Shown piece by piece: positions 7,673 through 17,000 of a DNA stretch of 64,000 nucleotides. Every line of letters begins with the position of its first letter. The first letter of the stretch is position 1. Source of the stretch: VXRN01 sp963664365 (lineage in GTDB: Bacteria > Chloroflexota > Dehalococcoidia > Lucifugimonadales > UBA1123). Location: positions 2,294,001-2,358,000 of the forward strand of contig OY761144.1 of the NCBI GenBank assembly GCA_963664365.1. Direction: 5' to 3'. The position numbers and the translations under genes were made by a program. Below the pieces are notes generated by a model. It made no database searches, had not been told where the DNA came from, and saw only the letters and a program-made list of their open reading frames with translations.

Positions 7673-8389
7673 GTGACCACTGACTCCACAATCCTCTTCG
7701 CCAAGCAAGGCGCCGTCGCGCGCCTCACCCTGAACCGCCCCCGCGTCATCAACGCCTTCAACATCCGGATGCGCGACGACCTCTTCTACGCGCTCGAAGC
7801 CGTCAGGGACGACCCCGACGTCAATTCTGTCCTCATAGACGGATCGGGAGACAGAGGCTTCTGCGCCGGCGCCGACCTCACAGAGTTCGGCACAGCCCCG
7901 TCCCAGGCCATCGCGAGGCAGGTCAGGTGGGAACGCGACCTCTGGGGGATGTTCCTCGACATCCCAAAGCCAAAGGTCGCCGCGCTGCACGGCTACGTGA
8001 TAGGTTCAGGCGTTGAGATCGCCTGCCTGTGCGACATCAGGATAGCCTCCGAAGACGCCACCTTCAGAATGCCCGAATCCGCGCTCGGCATGGTCCCGGC
8101 GGCGGGCGGAAGCCAGACCTTGCCACGAACGATCGGGCTAGGCACCGCCCTGGACATGCTAATGTCCAACCGCGCGCTGGACGCTCAGACTGCCCTCGCC
8201 CTCGGCCTAGTACACCGAGTCGTCCCCCGCGACCGCCTGGCCGATGCCGCGCTCCGAATGGCTCAGCGGCTCGCCCGCTCCCCGGACGCAGCCTCCGCCA
8301 TCAAGCGCGCCATAGTCGACGGCATGGACATTACCCTTGCCCAGGGACTCGCCCTCGAAGACCGTCTCGCCAGAACCATCCACCCCTAG
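7673..8389 (+). CDS. enoyl-CoA hydratase/isomerase family protein
   Basis: 238 aa, GTG start behind a repeat-derived AGGGTGA. It has the complete crotonase signature: FCAGADLTEFG (CoA/oxyanion segment), HGYVIGSGVEIACLCDIRIA with the first catalytic Glu at residue 115, and FRMPE with the second at 135, then GGSQTLPRTIG. It probably hydrates or isomerises an enoyl-CoA in fatty-acid or aromatic breakdown; the acyl chain is unknown. Forms a pair with the preceding atypical crotonase. Confidence 0.88.
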   Translation: MTTDSTILFAKQGAVARLTLNRPRVINAFNIRMRDDLFYALEAVRDDPDVNSVLIDGSGDRGFCAGADLTEFGTAPSQAIARQVRWERDLWGMFLDIPKPKVAALHGYVIGSGVEIACLCDIRIASEDATFRMPESALGMVPAAGGSQTLPRTIGLGTALDMLMSNRALDAQTALALGLVHRVVPRDRLADAALRMAQRLARSPDAASAIKRAIVDGMDITLAQGLALEDRLARTIHP

Positions 8390-8424
8390 CCCCGGCCTTC
8401 GCACCCCCTAAAACTATCCCCTAA

Positions 8425-8463
8425 ATTCGGCTAATTCAAAATCGGATCTTGAATCAGCCGAAT
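8425..8463. promoter_or_regulatory. imperfect inverted repeat upstream of DUF4143 ATPase
   Basis: Arms of 15 bases at 8425-8439 and 8449-8463 match at 14 of 15 positions around a 9-base loop. It lies 22 bases before the start of the next gene and 36 bases after the preceding stop. It has no T-run, so an operator or mRNA structure is as likely as a terminator. Confidence 0.5.
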
Positions 8464-8474
8464 ATCCCATGATA

Positions 8475-8491
8475 CAGTCAGACTATGACTG
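8475..8491 (+). promoter_or_regulatory. hairpin spanning the start codon of the DUF4143 ATPase gene
   Basis: CAGTCA (8475-8480) and TGACTG (8486-8491) are perfect complements around a 5-base loop that contains the first bases of the ATG at 8485. In mRNA this would sequester the start codon. The stem is short, so a role in regulation is only possible. Confidence 0.35.
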
Positions 8492-9666
8492 TCCAGCGAG
8501 ACCTCGCGCCCAGACTCAGAGCGGCAGCGCAAACGATGCCGTCCATAACCCTTACCGGGCCTCGTCAGAGCGGCAAGACCACCCTGACCAAAGAGGTGTT
8601 TCCCCAACACAACTATGTCAGCCTGGAGGCCCCGGACGTTCGAGCCTTTGCCTCCGAAGACCCCCGCGCGTTCCTGTCACAGTATCCCGACGGAGCTATT
8701 ATCGACGAAGTTCAACGCGCCCCCGAAATCCTCTCATATCTCCAGGAGATCATCGACGTCGACCCAAGACCCGGACGATGGATACTCACCGGCTCGCAGA
8801 ACCTTCACCTCATAGAGTCCGTAAGCCAGTCCCTCGCGGGGCGGACCGCGGTTCATCACCTTCTACCATTGGCCCGCGGCGAAGTCGTCCGCTTCACCCA
8901 TCATCCAACCACCCTGGAGGAGTCCATTTTCGCCGGCGGCTACCCGCGCATATTCGACCGGAACCTCGACCCTTCCGACTGGCTCCGCTCCTACGTCGCA
9001 ACCTACGTCGAACGTGACGTGAGGGCCATCAGCCAGGTCGGAGACCTCATAACCTTCCAACGCTTCGTGGAACTGTGCGCAGGCCGCGCGTCGCAGCTAA
9101 TCAACTATTCCTCACTCGCCAACGACTGCGGAGTATCTCAGCCCACCGCCAGAGCTTGGCTCGGCATTCTCGAAGCCAGCTTCATCGCCTTCCGACTCCC
9201 GCCTTTCCACAGGAACCTCGGCAAGCGACTCGTGAAAATGCCAAAGTTGCACTTCTACGACACCGGCCTCGTCTGCTGGTTGATCGGCATCCGAACGCCG
9301 GACCAGCTACGCACTCACCCCCTGCGCGGCCCCATATTCGAGACCTGGGTGGTCTCTGAGATCGTCAAGCGCCGTATGAACATGGGCGAACCAAGAGGTT
9401 TGTTCTTCTACCGAAACCGAGACGGCGCTGAGGCAGACCTACTTATCGAGCATCCTTCCCGGGTTACGCTGATCGAAGCCAAGTCGTCCCAGACGCCCTC
9501 ATCGAGCCTCTTCGACGGCGCGCGTCGTGTCCGCCGACATCTGGCCGACTCCTCCATCCCATCCGACATCGTCGTAGCCTACGGCGGAGGCGAGCGCCAA
9601 GTCCGGTCCGACGGACATCTGCTACCATGGAACAGCATACACGAAGCCTTAGAAGCGCCAACTTAG
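8485..9666 (+). CDS. ATP-binding protein of the AAA_14/DUF4143 family
   Basis: 393 aa. The N-terminal P-loop is GPRQSGKTT at residues 25-33; Walker B is AIIDEVQRAPE around residues 72-82; a sensor follows in WILTGSQNL. The C-terminal half is the DUF4143 region (HFYDTGLVCWLIGI, then FETWVVSEIVKR and a PD-(D/E)XK-like YRNRDGAEADLLIE...LIEAKSS). This family is widespread and mobile in prokaryotes; its function is unknown, with suggestions of toxin or DNA-related roles. Two inverted repeats precede it. Confidence 0.85.
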   Translation: MTVQRDLAPRLRAAAQTMPSITLTGPRQSGKTTLTKEVFPQHNYVSLEAPDVRAFASEDPRAFLSQYPDGAIIDEVQRAPEILSYLQEIIDVDPRPGRWILTGSQNLHLIESVSQSLAGRTAVHHLLPLARGEVVRFTHHPTTLEESIFAGGYPRIFDRNLDPSDWLRSYVATYVERDVRAISQVGDLITFQRFVELCAGRASQLINYSSLANDCGVSQPTARAWLGILEASFIAFRLPPFHRNLGKRLVKMPKLHFYDTGLVCWLIGIRTPDQLRTHPLRGPIFETWVVSEIVKRRMNMGEPRGLFFYRNRDGAEADLLIEHPSRVTLIEAKSSQTPSSSLFDGARRVRRHLADSSIPSDIVVAYGGGERQVRSDGHLLPWNSIHEALEAPT

Positions 9667-9679
9667 GATGTAGAACCAA

Positions 9680-11659
9680 ATGAGACTTTCCCAAACCGTC
9701 CGAAATCCTCTCCGACTCACCCTTACCCTTCTTCTCGCATCCGCCGCGCTCATTCTCGCCGCCTGCTCAGGCGACGCCGAGCCAACCCCAACTCCCCAAC
9801 CCACGCCAACCGCTCAGCCCACGCCAACACCGTCCGCACAACCCACGCCGACCGCTCAACCTACCCCAACTCCGCGGCCAACGCCGACCGCGCGGCCAAC
9901 GCCAACAGCACAGCCGACCCCAACCGCGCAGCCCACGCCTGCGGCCCGGACCCACGTCATCGACCGCCTCAAGAAGAACGCCCAGGAGTTCGAGTACTCC
10001 ATCGGAAAACACGGCGGAACCCTGACCTCGGCCACCATCTCCGAGCCTCTCACCTTCAACCTCGCCGTCTCCACCGACGCATCCTCCTCCGGCGTCCTCG
10101 GCTACCTCTTCGAGGGACTGACCGAAATATCATGGCTCACCGACAAGGTCGAACCCGCGCTCGCCGAGTCTTGGGAGCATTCCGAAGACGGCCTGACATG
10201 GACCTTCCACCTCCGCAAGGACGTAACTTGGCACGACGGCCAGCCCTTCACCGCCCACGACGTGGACTTCACCTTCAACCGCATCATCTACAACTACGAC
10301 ATACCCGCCAGCAGCCGCGCGACCTTCCACTTCCGCTTCCTCAACGAGACAACCGGCGAGTGGGAAGAAGCGCCCATGACCGTAACCGCCCTGGACGACC
10401 ACACCGTACAGTGCGTCCTTCCCCTGCCCTTCGCTCCCTTCCTGCGCTCCATGGGCGCCGCGATCTACCCCAAGCACATCCTCGAAAAGCATGTGGACGA
10501 CGGAACCTTCACCTCCACGTGGGACATCAACACCGACCCCGCCGAAATCATCGGCGCCGGCCCGTTCACCATCGGCAACTACGTGCCCGGCGAGCGCGTC
10601 GTCATGCGGCGCAACCCAAACTACTGGCTCCAAGACGACGCCGGCAACTCCCTGCCCTACCTCGACGAAATCGTTCACGTCATCGTCCCCGACCTCGAGG
10701 CCGAGCTTGACAAGTTCCTCTCCGGCGAATCCGACGTCCACGGAGCGCTCGGCGAGGAACTCGCGCAACTCGAACCGCTCCAAGAAGAAGGCAACTTCAC
10801 CATCCACAAACGCGGCCCTGATTTCGGGACAACCTTCCTCGGATTCAACCAGAACCCCGGCGCCAATCCCGAAACCGGCGAGCCTTATCTCGACCCCATG
10901 AAGCTGGCGTGGTTCCAAAACAAGCAGTTCCGGCAGGCAGTCGCCTACACCATCGACAAGAACAAGATAATTGACGACGTCCAGCGCGGACTCGGCTACG
11001 CGCAGTGGTCGTCCGTAAGCCCCGCCGCGGGCGAATTCCACAACCCCGACACCCGAAAGTACGAATACGACCTCGACAAGGCCAACTCCATCTTGGACGA
11101 CCTCGGCTGGGCCGACACCGACGCCGACGGCATACGCGAAGACGCCGACGGCAACCCCATCCGGTTCACCCTTTTGACCAACACCGGAAACAGCGTCCGC
11201 GAAAAAGTCGGCGACATAGTCAGCCGGGGAATGAAGGACCTCGGCATCGACGTGGACTACAAGCAGATCGAGTTCGGCGACCTCGTTGCCCAGCTAACCC
11301 AATCTTACGACTGGGACGCCATTATCATCGGCTTCACCGGCGGATCGGACCCATACGGCGGCATCACCTTCTGGCACAGCGGCGAGGCCCTGCACCTTTG
11401 GAACCCCAACCAACAGCAGCCCGCCACCGAGTGGGAAGCCGAAATCGACGAACTCTACATCAGGGGCAGCCAAGAACTCGACCACGACAAGCGCGTCGAA
11501 TACTACCACCGCGCCCAGGAAATCGCCGCCGAAAACGTCCCCGTCATCTACACCACCCAATCCGAGCGGCTAACCGCCGTCCGAAACATCTTCGGCAACA
11601 CAACCGCCACCCTCTATGGCATTTGGGACACCCGATACCTCTACCGAACGGACCAGTAG
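9680..11659 (+). CDS. ABC transporter substrate-binding lipoprotein, family 5 (peptide/nickel type)
   Basis: 659 aa. A lipoprotein signal peptide ends in LAAC (Cys29). Residues about 34-90 are a low-complexity Pro/Thr linker of PTPT-A-QPTPT units that should hold the binding domain away from the membrane. The rest is a typical SBP_bac_5 protein: FEGLTEISW, LAESWEHSEDGLTWTFHLRKDVTWHDGQPFTAHDV (the family signature), IGAGPFTI and FRQAVAYTIDKNKI. These proteins deliver oligopeptides or other solutes to DppBC/OppBC-type permeases, but no permease or ATPase genes follow. Confidence 0.9.
   Translation: MRLSQTVRNPLRLTLTLLLASAALILAACSGDAEPTPTPQPTPTAQPTPTPSAQPTPTAQPTPTPRPTPTARPTPTAQPTPTAQPTPAARTHVIDRLKKNAQEFEYSIGKHGGTLTSATISEPLTFNLAVSTDASSSGVLGYLFEGLTEISWLTDKVEPALAESWEHSEDGLTWTFHLRKDVTWHDGQPFTAHDVDFTFNRIIYNYDIPASSRATFHFRFLNETTGEWEEAPMTVTALDDHTVQCVLPLPFAPFLRSMGAAIYPKHILEKHVDDGTFTSTWDINTDPAEIIGAGPFTIGNYVPGERVVMRRNPNYWLQDDAGNSLPYLDEIVHVIVPDLEAELDKFLSGESDVHGALGEELAQLEPLQEEGNFTIHKRGPDFGTTFLGFNQNPGANPETGEPYLDPMKLAWFQNKQFRQAVAYTIDKNKIIDDVQRGLGYAQWSSVSPAAGEFHNPDTRKYEYDLDKANSILDDLGWADTDADGIREDADGNPIRFTLLTNTGNSVREKVGDIVSRGMKDLGIDVDYKQIEFGDLVAQLTQSYDWDAIIIGFTGGSDPYGGITFWHSGEALHLWNPNQQQPATEWEAEIDELYIRGSQELDHDKRVEYYHRAQEIAAENVPVIYTTQSERLTAVRNIFGNTTATLYGIWDTRYLYRTDQ
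9779..9952 (+). repeat. coding repeat for Pro/Thr linker of the binding lipoprotein
   Basis: Degenerate tandem units of CAACCCACGCCAACCGCT-type sequence, encoding alternating PTPT and Q/R/A residues. The repeat stays in frame, so it is a flexible surface spacer and not a CRISPR-like array. Its length is likely to vary between strains. Confidence 0.8.
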
Positions 11660-11676
11660 AACAAGAGGAACATGAA

Positions 11677-12003
11677 ATGAACGCCACCAACCGCATGAGA
11701 CCCGTACATCCGGGAGAAATACTGGCTGAAGAGCTTCAAGAGCTTGGAATGTCCGCCAGTGCCCTGGCCAAGGCCCTGGACGTCCCCACCAACCGCATAA
11801 CCGCGATCCTCAAAGGACAGCGCGGCATGACCGCCAACACCGCCCTGCGCCTGTCTCGCTACTTCGGAACGACCCCGCAACTGTGGATGAACCTCCAGAA
11901 GACCTTCGAGCTGCGCATGGCAGAAATCGAGTCCGGCGATGAAATCACGGAGCGCGTACAACCCCGCCAACCGCCGCAGACCATCGCCAGCCGAACGACT
12001 TGA
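11677..12003 (+). CDS. HigA-family antitoxin / XRE transcriptional regulator (no HigB partner seen)
   Basis: 108 aa. It begins RPVHPGEILAEELQELGMSASALAKAL, the characteristic N-terminus of HigA/VapI antitoxins, followed by the helix-turn-helix (ALDVPTNRITAILKGQRGMTANTALRLSRYFGTTPQLWMNLQ). AGAGGAA precedes the ATG. A HigB toxin is normally encoded just upstream, but here the upstream gene is the ABC binding protein, so the antitoxin looks orphaned or has been recruited as a regulator. It opens the accessory region. Confidence 0.85.
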   Translation: MNATNRMRPVHPGEILAEELQELGMSASALAKALDVPTNRITAILKGQRGMTANTALRLSRYFGTTPQLWMNLQKTFELRMAEIESGDEITERVQPRQPPQTIASRTT

Positions 12004-12048
12004 TACAAATATGCTATGATTTGCCAATAGCCTACAAAAGGATTCAGT

Positions 12049-13008
12049 TTGGATCAGAAGACCCTAGATGCCGTGACTAAAGCCCTAGACGCCACCATCA
12101 CCAAGGTGGCAACAGAACAGTTGGTATGGCTAAGCTCAGGACTCTCCTCAGGCGAAGTCGCGGCAGACCTGCACCGCTCACTCCGTTCCATCAATAGATT
12201 AAGAACAGGAGGCATTCCGACTTACAACGCTTGGGACGCATTGTTCTACTTAGTGTGGTACCAGCCTAGCCAGATCAATCTAGCCTACACTTTGGCTCGG
12301 AACACGCGACAGGATAAGAACCCGCTTCAATCCGGCGCCGGAAGCCTCCAGGTTATCGATTTCGGCTGTGGCTCACTAGCAATGCAGTTCGGGCTGGCGC
12401 TTGCAGCGGCAGATACTCTTATGGAACATGGGACTCTCCCCCAAGTCGCCATCATCTCGGAAGATAGCAGCGCTCCGATGCGTGACATAGGATTGAAACT
12501 GTGGGTCAACTTCATCAACGAAATCAGCGATACGCAGAAGCACCCTGATCTTGAGTCTCTGCGGCAAGTGTGCGAGCAGATGAGATTCGATAGTCGCATT
12601 GCAGCTTCGATACATTGGCTATCCGCTCTCCACGTTGCCTATTCTGAAACGAAAGATCAAGTCAAAGTGGCTCTCGATAGCAGAGCCGAGAGCATGGGTC
12701 CAGATGTGATCTTGGTGAGCCTACATCACAGAGCGCCCCAAGAGTTGGCATACTTTCCCCAAAATTCTGGCAAATATTCATCCAAAGAGGACATCATCCT
12801 AAAAACTCAATTCAATCTGAGAGGAACGTTCGAGGACACGTCGGAGTTCAGACGCAAATTGTACTTTGAGAAGATCGAGGGTAAACTGACTTCTCAGGAT
12901 GATCAGTTCATGTCCAACTACTTGACTACATATACGACTCAGTGGACAAACCCCGGAAGCGGCGCGCGGATAATGCGTTACTACGCCTTGGACGACCTCC
13001 CATGGTAA
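12049..13008 (+). CDS. methyltransferase-like protein of unknown function, coupled to a radical SAM gene
   Basis: 319 aa, TTG start. The only recognisable segment is VIDFGCGSL at residues 102-110 with a following helix, resembling motif I (SAM binding) of class I methyltransferases; later motifs are not obvious. The N-terminal 90 residues are helical and end in a tryptophan/tyrosine-rich stretch (WDALFYLVWYQPSQ). It overlaps the radical SAM gene by 7 bases (CCATGGTAA), so the two are almost certainly translated together. Base composition is somewhat AT-richer than the flanking genes. No family name can be given with confidence. Confidence 0.6.
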   Translation: MDQKTLDAVTKALDATITKVATEQLVWLSSGLSSGEVAADLHRSLRSINRLRTGGIPTYNAWDALFYLVWYQPSQINLAYTLARNTRQDKNPLQSGAGSLQVIDFGCGSLAMQFGLALAAADTLMEHGTLPQVAIISEDSSAPMRDIGLKLWVNFINEISDTQKHPDLESLRQVCEQMRFDSRIAASIHWLSALHVAYSETKDQVKVALDSRAESMGPDVILVSLHHRAPQELAYFPQNSGKYSSKEDIILKTQFNLRGTFEDTSEFRRKLYFEKIEGKLTSQDDQFMSNYLTTYTTQWTNPGSGARIMRYYALDDLPW

Positions 13009-13928
13009 CCGACACAACCCAACAACGGACTCTCCCAGGTTTAGGACCCCCTGGACATGCGCCAGAGGATCGTCCCGTCAAAGTCGGCCCCGTCTCCGTC
13101 TCCTACATTCAGTCCCGCGAGATACTGACCCGCGCCACCGGATTCATGGACGCTTACGACTTCACCTTGAATCCGTATAGCGGATGCTCTTTCGGCTGCA
13201 CCTACTGCTATGCCGCTTTCTTCAGCCGAACTAGGGAAGCCCGCGATAGCTGGGGCCGATGGGTTAAGGTCAAGGAGAACGCGATTGACGCGCTCGCGCG
13301 GCGTGAACGCGGCGCCCTCGACGACAAGCTCATCTATATGAGCAGCGTGACCGACCCATACCAGCCCATCGAACGCGAACTGAAACTGACCCGTCGCCTG
13401 CTGGAGATCATGGCGGACCGGCATAGACCCAAGCTGGTAGTCCAAACTCGCAGCCCCGACGTGTCTCGTGACTGTGACCTATTTCACCAAATCGAGCGAA
13501 ACGGTGGACGAGTACAAATAAACATGACTGTAACCACCGACGATGAAGACATACGCCGCGTGTTCGAGCCGTTCTGCCCATCCAACTCCGTACGGCTGCG
13601 CGCTATTGCGGAAGTACAGGCCGCCGGTGTTGAAACCTGCATAACCATGACCCCCCTGCTGATGGTTAGCAGACCTTACGATTTCGCGGACAGCCTGCTC
13701 CAAACCAACGTGGAGAAGTTCATCATACAGCCGTTCCATTTCCAGAGGGGAAAGTTCGTGGCAGCCACCCGTGACCAAGCCCTTGACTTGATGTCTGAGA
13801 AGTTCAACTGTGACAGGGAATCATTCCGAGACAGGTACCTAGAGCATTACCGGATGATCTTCGAAGTTCTTGACGAGAAACTGCCTCAGCTAGGACAAGG
13901 CAAAGATGGTTTCATGCCACCCTTCTAA
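13002..13928 (+). CDS. radical SAM protein, SPL/Rv2578c-like
   Basis: 308 aa. The [4Fe-4S]-binding motif CX3CX2C is C62-SFG-C66-TY-C69, followed by YA, as in spore photoproduct lyase-like radical SAM proteins. Further SPL-like elements are LNPYSGC before the cluster, YMSSVTDPYQPIERELKLTRRLLE and LVVQTRSPDVSRD. The substrate is unknown. The ATG at 13002 lies inside the end of the preceding methyltransferase-like gene and just upstream of a restriction-modification gene, so a role in nucleic-acid modification or defence is an inference from position only. Confidence 0.85.
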   Translation: MVTDTTQQRTLPGLGPPGHAPEDRPVKVGPVSVSYIQSREILTRATGFMDAYDFTLNPYSGCSFGCTYCYAAFFSRTREARDSWGRWVKVKENAIDALARRERGALDDKLIYMSSVTDPYQPIERELKLTRRLLEIMADRHRPKLVVQTRSPDVSRDCDLFHQIERNGGRVQINMTVTTDDEDIRRVFEPFCPSNSVRLRAIAEVQAAGVETCITMTPLLMVSRPYDFADSLLQTNVEKFIIQPFHFQRGKFVAATRDQALDLMSEKFNCDRESFRDRYLEHYRMIFEVLDEKLPQLGQGKDGFMPPF

Positions 13929-14047
13929 CCCACCTGCCTATCCATCCCTCCAACCTCCAGACCCACCGTAGAGCCTGCCCGTTCTCAATACGCTGGTGAG
14001 GGTGATTCAAGCGCATCATTCCCAACAATCGAAAGACCCTGGCCACA

Positions 14048-17000
14048 ATGCCCCTCCACATAGACTATAACGATTCCCGCTACGCCGACTCCGCCGCCGA
14101 GATTCTCCGGCGCCACCACAACGCCGAGCCCGAAGCCAACATCACCAGCGCAGTCCGCGACTTCCTGATCGTCACCGGACTCGCCGCGCCGAGCGAGATC
14201 GTCGAAGAAAACCCGCCTGCGGAGGGTTCCCGCCGCGCCGTCGATCTCACCGCCCTCGACACCTTCATCGAGTTCAAGCGCAGAATCGGCTCAGCCCGCG
14301 CGCTCGACCCCAACCCCGACTACGTCCGGCAGCTCGACGACTACCTGGCCCAGTCCGAAAAGCAGGGCCGCGTCCGCATGGGCATCCTGACCGACGGCAG
14401 ACACTGGCTCCTCCGATGGCCCGACGCCGAACCCGTCAAGCTCAGCCCGCCCTACGCCTTCACCCTCGAAGACCCCGACCGCTGGATCACCCTCTACGAA
14501 TGGCTCCGCGACCACGCCCTCTCCGCCGAGCAGAACACCCTGCCCTCCCGCGACGCCATCGCCGAGCGTTTCGGCCCCAACAGCCCCTCGTACCAGCGAG
14601 ACATCTCCGCACTCAAAGCCCTCTACGCTGAGTACGCCGACTTCAACACCATCCGGGTCAAGAGACAGCTATGGCAGAACCTCCTGACCGCCGCCCTCGG
14701 AGAACTCGCCAGCAGTACCGATCAGTTGGACGACCTCTTCGTCCGACACACATACCTAACCGCCGTCATCGGAATGATCGTCCAGGCGTCTTTCGGCAGT
14801 GACATCTATCGATTGGCCGAGACCGACCCCGCCGATCTCCTGCATGGACGCGACTTCCGCAGCAAGACCGGACTTCAGGGCGTCGTCGAGTCCGATTTCT
14901 TCGCTTGGCCCGTCGAGGTCGGCGGACTGCCCCTGCTCAAGACACTCGCCCGCCGCGTCGCCAAGTTCGACTGGCAGAAGGCCCCCAACGACGTAGCCGC
15001 CATCCTATACGAGACCGTCATCCCGCCCGACGAGCGACGCCAGCTTGGCGAATACTACACCCCCGACTGGCTCGCCCGCGCGATGGTCCGCGAGGTCGTA
15101 ACCGACCCGCTGACTCAAACCGTCCTGGACCCCGCCTGCGGCTCCGGAACCTTCATCGCCGAGGCCGTCACCCACCTGATAGACGCCGCCCGGCACACAT
15201 CCCTCGATCCCAAGCAGGTTCTCGAACGTCTGAGATTCTCCGTCGCCGGAATCGACGTCCACCCCGTCGCCGTCCACCTCGCCCGCGCCGCCTGGGTTCT
15301 TGCCGCCCAGCCCGCCATACAGGCCGCCGTCCAATACGGCTTCGACGCCAACATCACCGTTCCCATCTACCTCGGAGACGCCCTGCAACTCCGCTTCCGC
15401 GCCGGAGACATGTTCGCCCAGCGCGATGTCACCGTCCAGGTGGACGACGTCCGCAACACCGAACTCGTCTTCCCCGTCAGCCTCGTCGAACGCGCCGACA
15501 CCTTCGACGCCCTCATGGGCGACGTCGCCGAAGCCATCGAGAGGGGCGACGATCCCCTTCTGGCCCTCGACGACCACGCCATCACCGATCCCGCCGAGAG
15601 ACAATCCCTTGAGAGAACCATCGCCGCGATGCAGCTACTCCACTCCGAAGGCCGAAACCACATCTGGGCATACTACACCCGAAACCTCGTCCGCCCCGTA
15701 GCCCTCTCGCGCGCCAAAATGGACATGATAATCGGCAACCCGCCCTGGCTCAACTACAACCAAACGATAAGCGCCCTCCGCTCAGAGTTGGAGCGGCAGA
15801 GCAAAGACCTATACGGCATCTGGGCGGGCGGCCGCTACGCCACTCACCAAGACGTAGCCGGCCTATTCTTCGCCCGCAGCGTCGATCTCTACCTGAAGAA
15901 CGGCGGCGTCATCGGCATGGTCATGCCCCATAGCGCGCTCCAAGCGGGCCAACATTCCAAGTGGCGCGCCGGCGCGTGGCGGGCCAAATCCGGCGGCAGA
16001 GGAAAACGCCGAACTCCGGGGCGCGTACTCTCCGTCGATTTCGGACACAAAACCGCGTGGGACCTCGAAAGTCTGGAACCCAACACATTCTTCCCGATCC
16101 CCGCGTCCGTCGTATTCGCCCGCAGAGTCGGCGAGGGCGATGAGGCAACGGCAACTCCCCTAGCCGACAACGTGGACCGCTGGCTGGGAAAAGCCGGAGC
16201 GTCCAACATGCGGAGGGTGAGCGCCGGCATAACCGACACGTCCGGCGGCGGCGGCTCTCCCTACGATGACCTTTCCCGGCAGGGAGCGGTCATCGTGCCC
16301 CGATGCCTGTTCTTTGTCGAGGAGACCGAGAATCCCGCCATCGTACAGGCAGGCCAGACCGTCACCCTGAATCCAAGACGCGGCGCCCAGGACAAGGAGC
16401 CGTGGAAGAGCCTCGACCTGACCGCCATTTCCGAGCAGACGGTAGAAGCCGCGCACGTATTCGATGTGCATCTGGGCGAGACGGTCCTCCCCTACGCAAC
16501 ACTAAAACCGCTAAAGGCCGTCCTGCCCCTGAGACGAGGCCAGTACGAAATACCGACCGGCAAGAACGGCGTGGGCGGCATCCGACTGGGAGGACTCAGC
16601 CGCAGGATGCGCGACCGCTGGCGGACCGTCAGCAACCTGTGGGAGACGAACAGGGCGGCGGCCAACAAGATGAACCTCGTTCAACAGTTGGACTACTACG
16701 GCAAGCTGTCGTCACAGCTTGATTGGCAGCAGGACCCCGGCGATAGACCCCTGCGGGTAGTGTACTCAGGCTCTGGAGCACCGACGGCGGCGCTGGCGAA
16801 CAACCGCATCACCACTGTTGACTACACGCTGTTCTGGATTCCCTGCAAAGATGCGCGGGAAGCCAACTACCTGCTAGCCATCATCAACAGCGACACTCTA
16901 TACGAAGCCGTGGTGACCTTCATGCCGAAAGGCCAATTCGGAGCGCGTCACCTACAAAAACACCTCTGGAAACTCCCCATCCCCCAATTCGATCCCACAA

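Noticed and set aside
9779..9952. Possible CRISPR-like repeat array
   Set aside because: Units are degenerate, contiguous without spacers and in frame with a Pro/Thr linker.
10130..11041. A 303-codon minus-strand open frame inside the ABC binding protein
   Set aside because: Shadow of the SBP gene, Gly/Val-rich without motifs.
13002..13928. Viperin-like antiviral radical SAM enzyme
   Set aside because: The flanking motifs (LNPYSGC, TDPYQPIE) are those of SPL-like proteins, and viperin signatures were not seen.
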